From Halocaridina rubra (lineage: Eukaryota; Arthropoda; Malacostraca; Decapoda; Atyidae), in the NCBI GenBank assembly GCA_037179515.1, contig JAXCGZ010015154.1, positions 62,001 to 126,000 on the forward strand: a stretch of 64,000 bases of DNA, read 5' to 3'. The stretch's first letter is position 1, and the number at the start of each line of letters is the position of its first letter. Positions 1 through 11,466 of this stretch are shown one piece after another. The translations under genes were made by a program, and so were the position numbers. A model generated the notes under the pieces. It was not told where the DNA came from. It was given only the letters and a program-made list of their open reading frames with translations, and did no database searches.

Positions 1-1605
1 AGGTACTTAGTAACCCAGCCCACAGGTTCATTATCTATGACCAGTCTAATGTTCGGTCTCTGCTTGTGGATGGGGAGCGCCTTATTTTTTTGGGAATTTA
101 TTTTGAATCCAATTGAGACAGAGGCTTGATGAATATTGTTGAGGCAACACTGTGTCCTGTTAATAGACCTATCACCTCTTATGATGAGGGCAAAGTCGTA
201 TGCATAGTTGAAGATATTTGCCCCAGGAGGTAATATGATATTAATGATTTTTCCCATGAGACAGAAAAAGAGGAAGGATATGAACTGAAAATTCCATTTT
301 GAGAGGTCCCATTTTCATGAAGTTTGTAGGTGGAGTAGTGCCCTTGTTCTTTAACCCAAGCTCTACAGTGTAGTAGACTCAGCTTGATCAGGAGAGAAGG
401 TTTCCATTGATCTGCTTGTCACTAAGCAGAGAGTATTGCTGGTACATTGGCAAGTTTAAAGGCTTTCTCTAGGTTGATGAAGACGACGAACCCACAGCGA
501 TTATTTATGAATGATATCATGGATGCTATGCTTTCTGAAGTGCCTGTGCCTGGTTGGTAGGCAAAGATATTCTCATGGAATGTAGGCACTTCCAATGAAG
601 CCTGTTCAGTACCATCTTTTTGCTGCTTTACTAAAGCAGCTTAATAGGGATACAGGGCATGGGTTATCTGGATTCTTTGGTTTAGAAATGGGCTGAATAT
701 CCTCCTTGTATCATGAAGCTAGTCTGACTCTCTGGGTGTATATGCAGTTTATCACTGAGTGTAGGGCTAGGTCCCCCTAGGGTCCCAAATTCTGAATCAA
801 AGAATAGGTAAATCTGTCTGCCCTTGGGCTGTGTTCTTAGAGCTCTTGCTCACTTTCCGCAGCTCGGTCAGGGTGAAGGGATGTTGGGGAGGTCTTTGGT
901 GTTTATGGCTGCTTCAATTTCTCCTCATCTTGAATTAGTGAGACCCTGTAGAGTTTTTCTGGTTGTGATGGGGAGCTAAATGGAGTATGCCCTCTCTGCA
1001 AATTTGCTTAAGAGCTCCTCTGGTACCCTGCTAGGGTCCATGTGGGAGACGGTACCTTGGAGTTCTTCCCTTGACAAAGTACTAATGCTTCTCTACATTT
1101 GGCCCACGGAGGTGTGGGAGTCTAGAGTGGAGCACCATTCAAACCATTTTTTTTATTTGATTTCTTTTGTCTCGTCATGGACATGCTCTTTGACTACCTG
1201 GAGGGCATTGTAAGAATCTTCAGTGGGACAGTTTCTCCATATCTTCCTGACGACATTGGGCCGGCGATTGAGTTCTTTGACTCTCTCACAGTAGCACCAC
1301 CTGTTGCGGTGATTTATTTGTCCTGGTTTGCAGAGGGGGATAGAAAAGTCTGCTATGGCTTGCAAGGCATTGACTTGATCAGTTTCAGCTTGATCAATAT
1401 CCTCTGGAGGTGTGTAAGCTGAAGCCCAAGTGCTAAAGTGCTCATAAAATCGGCCCCAGTTTGGCTTCTTGAAATTCCATCAAGTTAGCTGAGCAGGGAT
1501 TTGGAAGATGTCCGGAACCGTCAGCTTAAGGTGTATCCCATATTGGTCGCTCGTTAATTGGGGGTGAATTCCCCATGTAGCGACTTGCCATAAGTAGATT
1601 CCACA
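1..1605 (-). pseudogene. I-like LINE ORF2 relic (end of endonuclease and RT)
   Basis: Minus-strand translation gives, in pieces, the end of a LINE endonuclease/linker and then reverse transcriptase. The linker stretch (about 1153-1365, including SIPLCKPGQINHRNRW) is clearly related to the same region of two other I-like copies in this window (42470-43183 minus; 63640-63880 plus). The RT catalytic box, about 180-215, reads YAYDFALI where the minus copy at 37096-37461 has YTDDFALI, so one catalytic Asp is lost. Many stops and frameshifts separate the pieces. The element continues beyond the left window edge, and homology fades near 1605 on the other side. RNase H is known only from the sister copies. 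Family assignment to the I/LOA-type LINEs rests on those copies, which carry CCHC gag, endonuclease, RT and RNase H. Confidence 0.75.
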
Positions 1606-1639
1606 TTCAGAACACCGCTTCTCTTCAGATCAGGGGTTT

Positions 1640-2085
1640 AGCAACGTTTGGTCTGCTCACTACTGGCATGGGTAAAGAAAACTCTTGAATTCTTCTGTAG
1701 AAGTCGTGCCTACACACCTAAGGTGTGCCCCTTCCTTTTGGAACCGTTATCATACCCTTGTCTACAGATATATTCAATATCCAGTCCTAATGTTTCAAAC
1801 TCATGTAGAAGGGTGTTGAATAAATTTTCACCTGTTCTACTTTCCACCACTAAAAACTTGATGAGTTGTTCTTATACTCCTGCTGAAGCATTTGATTGTA
1901 CACCATTGGCTACATATCTAAATACCATCTAAATTTGCTCCTGATGAATGATGTCAGGAGTATTGTCAAGAATCACTGCAAAATACTAAGCAGCCTTGAT
2001 TTGAAAAATGATTTCCTGTAAAACAGCTTGATTCATTTTTTCATGAAGCTCATTCTGGATTCTTTTTTCTCTTTCTTTTTAGATA
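1640..2085 (-). pseudogene. hAT/ZMYM-like (DUF4371-type) transposase relic
   Basis: The minus strand reads through several in-frame stops as a recognisable hAT-type core: a segment beginning IQNELHEKMNQAVLQEII, then AVILDNTPDIIHQEQI, RYVANGV, ENLFNTLLHEFETLGLDI and GYDNGSKRKGHTLGV, ending near ARLLQKNSRVFF. These correspond to the ILDETTDxxHxEQ and GYDNGANMxGxxxGVQARI signatures of ZMYM1/5-like, DUF4371-bearing hAT-derived proteins. At least three stops lie inside 450 bp, so it cannot be functional. No terminal inverted repeats were seen; the upstream BED finger and the C-terminal dimerisation domain are absent. It lies just beyond the I-like LINE relic and is probably an old DNA-transposon fragment rather than a host exon. 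Confidence 0.7.
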
Positions 2086-2292
2086 ATTATCATGTATTTC
2101 TTTATTTTGGATTTTTTTGCAGATGATCTTGCATTACTGAATCAAACTTTCCTTCCCTTTCCTATCCCATAAAAATTATGATAATATTACCTATTTACCC
2201 TTCCTTTATGATGGCCCCGTGAGTGGTTAAGTGTGCAAGAAGTTCCATAAACTTTCCTTCCTTTCTGACTTTCCAATGCAATGTTTCCTCTT

Positions 2293-2995
<703 letters not shown>

Positions 2996-4843
2996 ATTTA
3001 CCTAAGTGTATTTACGTAATTGTGTTTACGGGAAAGAGCCCAAAGCTCGTATCTTCCCGTCTCCTGATCGGTTCCATTTTATACTTAGTGATACTTATCA
3101 TACCTGTCCTTAAAACTATGGATTGAGATAGCATTAACTACCTCCTCGCTTAGCCAATTCCAATTATCAACTACTCTTACACTGAAAAAGAATTTCCTTA
3201 CATCCTGCAAAGAGGTTTTCTTACGAAGCTTCAAACTATGACCTCTAGTTCTAGAGCCTGCCATATCAAAATATCGATCCCTATCCACTCTATCATAACC
3301 ATGAAGGAATTTAAAGACTGTCACCATATCCCCCCTCACTCTTCTAGCTTCGAGTGATGGTAAGTCTAATTTCCTCAGCCTCTCATCATAACTGAGAATG
3401 CGTATTTCTGGCACCAGTTTCGTGGCATGTCTTTAAACTTTTTCAAGCTTATCTATGTGCTTTTTCAAGTGTGGATTGCAAAAGGGGGCTGCATATTCGA
3501 GTCTTGGCTTCACATAGGTTACATAAATATTTCTGAACATTTCCTTGTCCATGTGCCTGAAGGCTACCCTTACATTTGATAAGAATGCATATGCTGCCCT
3601 TAATATGCCATTTATATGTATTTCTGAAGACAAATCTGCCAGTATGTTCACTCTTAATCTCTCTCGTTTTCTGTCTCTTGAAGTTGTACTCCAGCCACCG
3701 AGTAGTCAAGCTTGGGCCTTCTTGCACTTGTACCCATTCTCATTACCTTAGATTTTGAAGTATTGAATTTCATTAGCCACTTTTCTGACCACTCATGCAG
3801 ACTATTTAGATCCTCCTGAAGTTCTCTACCTTTGTTCTTGTTTTTTACTTTCTTCACAATCTTTGCATCATCTGCAAACATATTCATGAATGAATTTACA
3901 GACTCTGGTAGATCATTACATATACAAGGAACAAAGGTGGCCCTAAAACTGAACCCTGTGGAACTCCACTACTAACTCTTCTCCATTCAGACATTGACTG
4001 TCTTACTCTAACCTTCTGTTCCCTTCCTTCTAAGTAAGTTTTTATCCATTCCAAGACATTTCCACCTATTCTAGCTATTGCTTGCAGCATCCTAATAAGT
4101 CTCCCATGTGGAACAGTGTCAATCGCTTTCTGGAAGTCTAGGCATATGCAATATGCCCAGCCCTCTCTTTCCTGTAAGATTCGGCTTACCTCATCATAAA
4201 ATTCTAATAAGTTTGTTACTGTTGATCTACCTTCTCTGAAGCCATGTTGCCTCACTGACAAAAAGTTGAAGGATTCCAAGTGAAGAGAGATATGTTTCCT
4301 TAGTAGTTTCTCCATAACTTTGCAAACTATGCTGGTCAAGGAAACTGGTCTATAGTTCAGAGCCGTATCCCTCTTTCCCTTTTTGAAGATAGGTATCACA
4401 TTTGCTTGTTTCCAGAATCTTGGAATCTCCCCTGACTCCAGTGACTTTTTAATTATGATACTTAGTGCCACTGATATTGAGTTTGGGCATTTTTTAAGCA
4501 CACGAGGGGATATGTCATCAGGACCTCTAGCTTTATGAACATCTAAATCCATCAGCGCTTTGCATACCTCTGTGGCTGTAAGGTTGATGTTCTCTAATAC
4601 CTGCCTTTGAGCTTCTATATCTGCAATCTGAGGGAGTGGAGTATATTCTACTGTAAATACTGACTGAAACTCCTTGTTCAATTCTTTGCAGATCTCTTCA
4701 TCCGTCTCAGTGATGTTTCCATCTGCTGTCTTTAGCCTTAAAACCTGTTCTTTTACCTTCAGTTTTCCTCTGATAAAGCTGTGGAAAAGCTTGGGATTTT
4801 CTTTAGCCTTCCTGGTGATGTCCCTCTCATAGTCTCTCGCTGA
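2996..4843 (-). mobile_element. CR1-like LINE copy a, 5'-truncated
   Basis: This is a minus-strand copy of the family whose complete member lies at 38260-42360. It keeps the 3' part of ORF2, the 3' UTR with its ACGGGAA/TTCCCGT hairpin, and a variant of the two-unit tail (ACAATTACGTAAAT-like). Homology stops abruptly at about 4843, inside the linker between endonuclease and RT, as expected for incomplete target-primed reverse transcription. A short GAAGT at both edges may be the target duplication, but this is weak. Confidence 0.9.
3085..4843 (-). pseudogene. CR1-like ORF2 fragment (RT), copy a
   Basis: The fragment encodes the RT palm and thumb and the C-terminal domain of the CR1-like ORF2. 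Motifs seen are ARGPDDISP, NYRPVSLTSIV, FQKAIDTVPHG, SSGVPQGSVLG, FADDAKIVKKV and the tail SYDERLRKLDLPSLEARR. The frame is broken near 3915 (one A lost relative to copy d in VYVNDL), again near 3650 (one base lost before the LGVN motif), and by a CAA to TAA change near 3434. The Phe of the usual AFDTVPHG motif is Ile. It has decayed more than copies b-e and is probably the oldest CR1 insertion here. Confidence 0.9.
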
Positions 4844-4844
4844 A

Positions 4845-5105
4845 GTGAAGGATAAATTGAGTAGGAAAGTTTTTCTCTGTGTGTGTGAGTGTTGTAAGTT
4901 AGTGAACCTCTATCCTATTACAGGATGGCTTCAGATGGCTTACAGTTACATAAAGGAACAAGCACAAGGTATAAGATGGGAGGATGAAGCTAGAAGGGAA
5001 ACAGTGATGATGATTCGTGATGTTGTGGAAAGAGTAAATAGTGAAGATCTAGTAAGAGGAAGGTGGTTTGCTCCCAAATCGGAGAGGGGGGGTTGTATAA
5101 AGTAA
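4845..5105 (+). CDS. Unrecognised 86-residue ORF, possible captured exon
   Basis: This open frame sits between the truncated CR1 copy a and BEL LTR A, in one of the few stretches not explained by a transposon. A splice-acceptor-like tract (CTATCCTATTACAG) ends at 4922, so the coding part could start there and continue with GWLQMAYSYIKEQAQG and a charged helix-like segment (WEDEARRETVMMIRDVVERV). I recognise no family. It may be a host exon, a fragment of an unknown repeat, or a chance ORF. The ATG lies at the CR1 junction, upstream of the acceptor, and is unlikely to be a real start. Confidence 0.2.
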   Translation: MKDKLSRKVFLCVCECCKLVNLYPITGWLQMAYSYIKEQAQGIRWEDEARRETVMMIRDVVERVNSEDLVRGRWFAPKSERGGCIK

Positions 5106-5148
5106 TGCTTGTAGTGTAGTGATGGGCATGATGTTAGACATGAAGGGT

Positions 5149-6126
5149 GTGGAGGATTTCCTGTGTGTTGTTACCCTTCGATCTTATAACCCCCTAAATT
5201 CGGAAATCCTGACACGGCTTCAGTAGAGGCCTACCACGATCTCAAATTTAAATCCTCTACCAATAAAATATAATTAATATTACATGCACAGACATACATG
5301 CAAATATTTTATAAGGGGGTTTATGAACTGCTGATATGTGAATATTTCAATAAACTCTCCTCACCTTAAATTAAAACTTCCTCATACAAAATAATAAATA
5401 TTCCAACATACATTCTACCTACGAGTGTTCAATTAAATGAGCTCATTTTGTCCCTCACACATAGTTATAAATATTGTTAGAAATAAGTCAAATCTGCACT
5501 CATCTATCTGGAAAACCCTGATGTTGTCAGCAATCACGTGACTCCAAATCAAACTCGAATATCTTCTGATCCACGTATCTCTATTACGTTTTCTACTTGA
5601 GCGTCTCGTAATGCCTCATGAGAACAACTTATTACTCATTATTAAATGTATATGAGCAAATGTATTTCCTAAATATTAATTACGACTGCTTTCATGCATT
5701 ATAATTACGTCACAAACATGAGTGTCTCGTAGCATCTCACGAGGACAACTAACTTTTTGTAAGAAAGTCTCACGAAACTCTCCTTGTTTGTAGAGGTCCT
5801 TGGTACTAGGACTAACTTGAGTTATGACTTGCTTACGACGGTTCTTTGTTTAAACAAGCGATGCGATAAGCGCTATCAAGGAGGTGAAAGATTAATGGCT
5901 AAAATCCATTAGCTTCCTTTCTCCAAGTCTTCTACAGCCAGGCTCCATAGTAAACTACACATTATACATATGAATATACATGAATACATGACAGAAATTA
6001 ATAGGTACACATACTAAGTCTAAAAGTATGCATTCATGCACTTACGTTACAATAAACAAAACTATATGTAAAACAACACTTACATATGTACATAGAAATA
6101 AACTGTCTTGAAATATATTGAAGACA
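5149..6126 (-). repeat. BEL LTR A (3' LTR of unit 1)
   Basis: About 978 bp, reading TGTCTTC...CCACA on the minus strand. It closely matches the LTRs at 23682 and 30743. Just outside it on the internal side, minus-strand sequence GAGGGGCCCAGGA is a plausible polypurine tract. It lacks a short segment near 5650 that is present in the other two LTRs (CACCATCAATAATCATGG). There is no primer site on its outer side, as expected for a 3' LTR. Confidence 0.9.
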
Positions 6127-6180
6127 TCCTGGGCCCCTCAAAAAAAAAAAAAAAAAAAAAAGTGGGTCTCCCCATCAGTA

Positions 6181-6650
6181 CTACAATTTATCATCTATGA
6201 TTAAGCTTGCCCACAATTCTTCAACCCTTTGGGCAGCTTGACGTTCAGATCTTTCATAATTTGATGATTCCTCTTTGTATACTGCTGACAACAGATATTC
6301 CCATGAGAGCCTTTCAGACCAAGCTCCTTGAATAAGAATTTTTCCTCTTCTTAGTAAGGGTAATATTAGACCTAAGAGGTCCAAAAATATACCCACCAGT
6401 GACAGAAGTTTTTGTTTGGTCAACAAATCTTCTCTAGCCTGCAGACTTTTCAGAGACAACATGTCTGTATTAACATTCCAGATTAAACTAAAGATTGTGT
6501 CTTTAGGAGATCTAGATTTTTCAGAAAGGCACTGATCCAGTACCTTTTGAAGTCTTGCATTGTTGGAATTCAATGCTTGCAGTGATATTTCGGCCTTTTC
6601 CCACTCTACATCTGCAGTAATGCATATATTAAACTGTTTCTCTTCACTGG
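6181..6650 (-). pseudogene. BEL/Pao RT C-terminal remnant, unit 1
   Basis: An open frame of about 130 codons (6181-6573), extended upstream to about 6650, corresponds to the end of the BEL/Pao RT. The segment TKQKLLSLVGIFLDLLGL matches the family's TKR-x-LS-x-x-x-x-x-FDPLGL signature, preceded by the FSLIWNVNTD region and followed by GKILIQGAW. It ends at a stop only about 50 bp from the polypurine tract and LTR A, so RNase H and integrase are absent. The YxDD core is also missing: the frame joins directly, apart from a retroposed insertion, to the N-terminal RT segment. Unit 2 has the same structure. Confidence 0.8.
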
Positions 6651-6837
6651 TACAAGCATCCGATCATATAGAATCTGAATTTCAGATCAAAACTTAGCAC
6701 GAGGGTCTGCCCCTCTCTTTTTCTCTCCTCATTTAATTTTCGTGCTTTTCCCTCCAATTCCCTTATATCCTTAATTCCCTCCCCTTTTTCCCCTCCTATC
6801 CTATCCCATCCAAAAAAAAAAAAAAATACAAGCATCC
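6651..6837 (+). mobile_element. Retroposed insertion with A-tail and 11-bp duplication
   Basis: A 165-bp segment (6662-6826) ending in a run of A is flanked by perfect direct repeats TACAAGCATCC (6651-6661 and 6827-6837). This is the signature of an LINE-mobilised RNA inserted opposite to the BEL transcript. The body is pyrimidine-rich and I do not recognise the source RNA. The identical arrangement occurs in unit 2. Confidence 0.8.
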
Positions 6838-8687
6838 AACAAATTACCTACATGAACATTCTCCAATATCACCTCCAACTGTTCTATTAGAGACTTCATT
6901 TGTCCAAAGGCGCTCTGAAAATTGTGTGGGAGAGGAATGTGGATAGGTTTCCAGGGAACAGAATCTGTGAAATTTCTAAGTGTAGTTTTATCTTCATAAT
7001 GCACTTCTTGCTTTACTCCAATACTCTCTGGCACCATACCTTATTAAAAGGCTTTATGGCCTCTTCAATCAACAACTTATTAACTGGCTCTATGGCCATT
7101 TCAATCAACTCTTGAGTAGCTGTAGGAAAAACCTGTGCTCCTACTTGCATAGCAATATGGCTTTGCACATTACTGGGTTCATGTTGAGTATCACAAGGAA
7201 TATGGCCATACAACATGACACCACCTGGTGTGTCCATCAAAGTATAGACATCTCACTTGTTAATACCACTAACAAATTGACTAAAATGTAAAGCACCAAT
7301 AACAATGCCAATGTTATCAAGTACATCACTATCAATATCTTCATCGGCCAACTTGTGACCATTAGATTTTAACACATTTGGAGCCTTTGCTAGTCCTCGA
7401 GTGTGGATGCTAATTACCATGTCATCAACTACGAGTAATTTAACTCTGGCTCTTCTTTTCCCCAATATGATAACTACATTTACAACAGGAAAACTTCCTT
7501 TCTTCGTCTCTGAATGAAATGCATCAATACCAAGAGACATTTCATCTACTGGGCTTAATTTAAACCTTTCAGCTAATTCCCTAGTTATAAGGGAACACTG
7601 GGAACCTGCATCAAAGAATAACCTAGTGCTTGCACAAAGAATTCCCTTTGAGCTGCTTAATTTTCCTCTTGCAGTAGGCAGAGCACATGAAGGTAAACTC
7701 GGCTTCACCATTTGCCTTTGTACTGCATTCATAGTCATCACACCAACATGTTTCTTGCCCTTTACTGAGTCAGAATGTTCTTGCTCATTGCTTGACTCAT
7801 CTAAATTTGAACCATTTCCTGACTGTTCATTCAGAAATGAAGGTTCTTCAAACCTTCTACGAAATTTTGACTCTTGTTCATAACACAAGGCTGGATGATG
7901 ACCATTTTTCTTAAACTTCTTACAGTTTAACTGAGTGTAACATTCATTTGCATATTGCCCTGATTGAGTACATCTCAGACATTTGTTATTGTTTCTCTGT
8001 TTGTCTCTGTGTTCGTTTATACTAAGTACTTTATTACACTGCTCGAACTTATGACCTTGCGAACCACAGAATATACATTCGGTTTTATTATTTTTATTAT
8101 TTACTACCTTTGCAGTAGCACCATAACTACCCACATTCTTTTTATAGGACTGGGTCTCATCTCTCTGGGAGGTTTGGGTCTCTCCCTTTGTGTTATTTTT
8201 AGTGAAGTTGCCTTCCATATAATATACATATTTTCCCAGTTCCTTCAAGAGGGTTTCAAATGTAGGATATTTTGTGTCTAATTTCATGCTAATCCAGTTC
8301 TCTACATCTGGTAATTTCATTATCACGAGTTTTGAAAACACCCAATCAGTGATCTTTATGTCTTTATAATTTTTCAGACTTCGAGTAATGGCCTCTACTT
8401 CCTGATTGGACTTAAAAAGTGGTGAATAATTAGAAGAGGGAGTTGATAATTTTACCAATTTCCTCATTAAATTTCGCACAATTCTGTTCTTGCTGGCATA
8501 AACAGCTTGTAGCTGTTGAATGCATTCATCATAACTCTCACTAGCAACAGGATATCCCTTTATGGTGCCTTTTGCATCTCCTTTAAGGGCATTTCTCAAG
8601 ATGGTAATCTTTGTCATAGTTGCCATAGAAGTACTATGTACTAAACTATCAAACATATCCCAAAACTCGTTCCATTCATCATAGTTT
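6838..8687 (-). pseudogene. BEL/Pao gag-protease, unit 1, distal part
   Basis: Open from 8687 down to a TGA at 7253-7255. It begins with the DUF1759-like gag segment (YDEWNEFWDMFDSLVHST). A CCHC zinc knuckle (CIFCGSQGHKFEQC) and two degenerate knuckles follow. The DUF1758-type aspartic protease has FFDAGSQCSLITRELAERF; unit 2 has DTG where this copy has DAG. After the stop, degenerate frames continue to the RT N-terminal segment (VPWKPIHIPLPHNFQSA, about 6910-6970). The gag N-terminus lies at 22533-22900, because Gmr1-A inserted in the codons after PQFSG. An open frame that appears to start at 8824 is a chimera with the Gmr1-A LTR. Confidence 0.9.
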
Positions 8688-8899
8688 TGTGACAGAGTGT
8701 TTCGCTCAAAGTCACCAGAGGCTGTTAGATGCCTTATTAAGTAATTTAGTAACTTAACTGTCATTTTTCTAACTAAAAAAATAATTCCCACTTCTTGACT
8801 TTTGCAGATTAGGATTATTTGCAATTTATATTTTAGCTTATAGCTAATTTTAAATATACCTTATTTACTCTTCTTGTACGTGTAGAAGAATAGTCCCAA

Positions 8900-8905
8900 T
8901 ATAAA
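8900..8905 (+). promoter_or_regulatory. Putative LTR TATA box
   Basis: TATAAA within CCAATATAAAGGCTGCTCC, about 210 bp into the LTR. The motif recurs in the other near-complete LTRs (20639, 44937 and 56483 regions) and as GTATAAAA in the solo LTR near 34188. Transcription would start around 8930. Confidence 0.5.
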
Positions 8906-9437
8906 GGCTGCTCCTATTTTGCATCTCTTCTGTAAACTCACCAGATACGTTTTGTTTTCAATTTTCTTATTATAAAAATTGTTCTTGCTAATGATTTTGT
9001 TATAAATTTGACCTTGCTGCTATGTCATTAGCCTGTCTAGATATATCAGTAGCTTCTTTATTATTTGAGTACTCAAATTCCGTCTCCTAGGAGCCAAGAA
9101 CGTTTTAGAGATTGTTTACCAGTAACCTAACTTTTCATTATTATTCTCGTTTTATTTTATTTGCTTCCACTTGTTGCACCTAAAAATACTGTCTCTCCCT
9201 TGCATCTCTGTTATAATTGTCTGCCAAGGACCACCACTAAAATAGTCCTTAAATGATATCAGAGCCAGTTACTGCTCTAGAAATGTATCCTACAGATGAA
9301 CTCACCAGGAGGGACAATGAGGCGTTCTCTTTTTGGAGCCCAAACTTCCAAGAGGCAACATCTCGCCAGAGCAGTCTAAATTTATTTCAAACCTTATTTA
9401 CGTGGCATCTTCACAGGAATTCATCTGGCACAACAAG

Positions 9438-10433
9438 GTGAGGGATAGTGTATGGTAAAGCTCGTGGGTCAAGAAATTTTTTTTTTTTTCGAGAATTAGC
9501 TACATTTGTTACTGGCTAAATCTTACGAATATTATTCTCAGATTCCATTCCCATACAAACTAAATTTTGTAGATTACCAAACTGGAATCTCACTTGCCAA
9601 AGTTAATTTTTTAACCTGGAAATTACAGCTGATATACATTGCTAAGAACTTTCTTTTCATTGAATGTGATAAACGAAAATCTCATCCTCTGAAGACTGGT
9701 TATGAGCCCGTAAAAATCTATCTCTTTTCCTAATAAATTCTAATTTCATTTCACCTCTTTCTATCATCGCAAATAAAGTGTTTTACGTCAAAACTCGTCA
9801 ATAAAGCTATTTGCTATATAAATTGCAAATAATTAATCATTTAGCTAAAATGTTTAATGCTATAAACGGCAAATAATTAAAAGGTAATTTTACCCTGTTG
9901 GCTTTGCAAATATTTCCTGTTAACCACAATTTAATGAATGCATACTGTATTTATCTTGCTAATTCTTCATATGTTGGGGATAAAGTGTTTTGAGTTATAA
10001 GTAGCAAATACCTCAAAAGGTGGTTTTGCACCCTTTTTTTTCATTGCAAAGTTCTTGATAACCAAAAGTGAATGAATACTGTATTTATCTCGTAGATTCT
10101 TCCTTTACCCTAAATAGAGAGTTTTACCATATTAATTGTGAATCAGTAATAAGCACTGCAACTTTTGTGGTTGCCCACAATTTAAGGAACACATACAGTA
10201 CTGTATTTGTCTTGCTTATTCTTCATTTATTGTGAATAAATTGTTTTCCTTTAAAACCAGTAAAGAATGAATGGTTTTGTATGCTATTATGGTAGCATAA
10301 ATATTCCTGGTTACCTGTGAATAACCAATATATTTTCATCCAGTAGAATGACATTGGAAACTCATTATATGTGTGCTCATGCTTTCAGTTTCCCATTATA
10401 AACAGTGTGTCATTTCTGTTTCTGAAATTGCAG
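9438..10433 (+). other. Putative intron inside the LTR
   Basis: Donor CAACAAG|GTGAGG at 9437/9438 and acceptor GTTTCTGAAATTGCAG|TGTCC ending at 10433 enclose 996 bp. Both sites recur in all copies: 21178-22175, 56863-57856, 34792-35785 in the solo LTR, and 59726-58732 on the minus strand. Lengths are 994-998 bp. No transcript evidence is available, so this is inference from splice consensus and conservation. Confidence 0.45.
9943..10340 (+). repeat. Diverged 122-134-bp tandem repeats in LTR
   Basis: Units beginning TACTGTATTT start at 9943, 10077 and 10199. Each carries the same order of landmarks: an ATTCTTC box, a GTGTTTT-like box, TTGCA, and a CACAATTTAA-like or AACCAAAA-like box. A fourth, more diverged unit precedes them from about 9765. 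The array is present in every LTR copy. Confidence 0.7.
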
Positions 10434-10789
10434 TGTCCTGTATGCTACTCTGCCTGTGTGACAGAGGTAATCATCGAGTTGAGGCCAAAGTCTTGGCATA
10501 CGTCCGTGGTGCCAGGAACGAAATCGTGCTCACCACCTCCGGGATTCGAGGCAGCATTTCAAAAAATTTAATTAGAAAATTCAATTCTTTTAATGTCATT
10601 GCATTTCCAAAATTAAAAGAAAGTTGAATTTTGAGTTTCATTTAACCGACTAATGGTAAAAGAGATGGGGTGTTCAAGTACAAATATCTGTCCTGTTTGT
10701 TTGTGAGCTCTTAACCGAGCTCGGTACTTTGAGTCCCCTTAGTAAAACAGAACCTTAACAACACTCAACCATCCTAACCCCAACAAGAT

Positions 10790-10807
10790 TGGCGCCCGAA
10801 CAGGGAC
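10790..10807 (+). other. Primer-binding site, tRNA-Lys type
   Basis: TGGCGCCCGAACAGGGAC begins four bases after the LTR end. It is complementary to the 3' 18 nt of tRNA-Lys(UUU), the same sequence used by several retroviruses and insect LTR elements. The identical site occurs in Gmr1-B at 49473-49490. Confidence 0.95.
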
Positions 10808-11466
10808 CCGAACAGACAGACTGATTTTATAAATTTATTTTTATTTTGCTTTTAAAAATTGCACATGAAACCCGATTACCATTGGTTCGATTATTGAAAT
10901 GAATGAATCTTAGGCTGCACACGAAAATTTTCGCGCTAGAGACATTGCGGATAAGAATTTTTTTTTATTTTCAATGTTAATTATGGTAACTAATATTTTC
11001 TTGTTTCCCATGTGGTAAACAATATTTCAGGAAATCTACATGAGATTATGTGGTAACAGACTAGAAATTTGGCATGACGAGAAGACGTGTTATTTAAAAT
11101 TTCATTTATTTGCGTGATAAGATTGAGTTTTAAAGTATTCGTGTTTTATATATCCGTTAAAGGGTGATACTTGTTAAGAATTGTTTATATATCCTTGGGA
11201 TTTAGGAATTGGGAGAAAGCATATTAAGTATTTTTGCTTATAATTGTGTTTTATATTCAAGCATTGACTGCTCATAGATTGGGAAGAAAAACTTTGGTGT
11301 CATTTATCGAGCCTAGGCTAAGCCTTTCATGTGTCTGAGTTGTCACTTGAAAATAAATTTTCTTATTTCCAGTAGACACGTGTAATCTGGCTGCCTAGTA
11401 AGCTGTTAGCTTATCTTTGGTGTATTTTGCATAGGATCAGTGCCTTTCGGAAACACTCCAGAATTT

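Larger units (their letters stand above)
8688..10785 (+). repeat. Gmr1-A 5' LTR
   Basis: A 2098-bp LTR beginning TGTGACAGAG and ending CCCCAACA. Five LTRs or LTR fragments of this family occur in the window. It contains a TATA box at 8900, a putative intron (9438-10433) and diverged tandem repeats inside that intron. U3 appears short (about 240 bp), leaving a very long R-U5. An open frame at 9253-9441 is frameshifted in Gmr1-B and not treated as a gene. Confidence 0.95.

Noticed and set aside
8688..8824. N-terminal extension of the BEL gag frame on the minus strand, repeated at 20289-20564
   Set aside because: This stretch is the Gmr1-A LTR read backwards; the fusion to gag is an accident of the insertion, and the same peptide start recurs in the 3' LTR.
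9253..9441. A 62-residue ORF in the LTR, also at 20993-21181
   Set aside because: Present only because the two LTRs are duplicates; Gmr1-B and the older LTRs have frameshifts in it.
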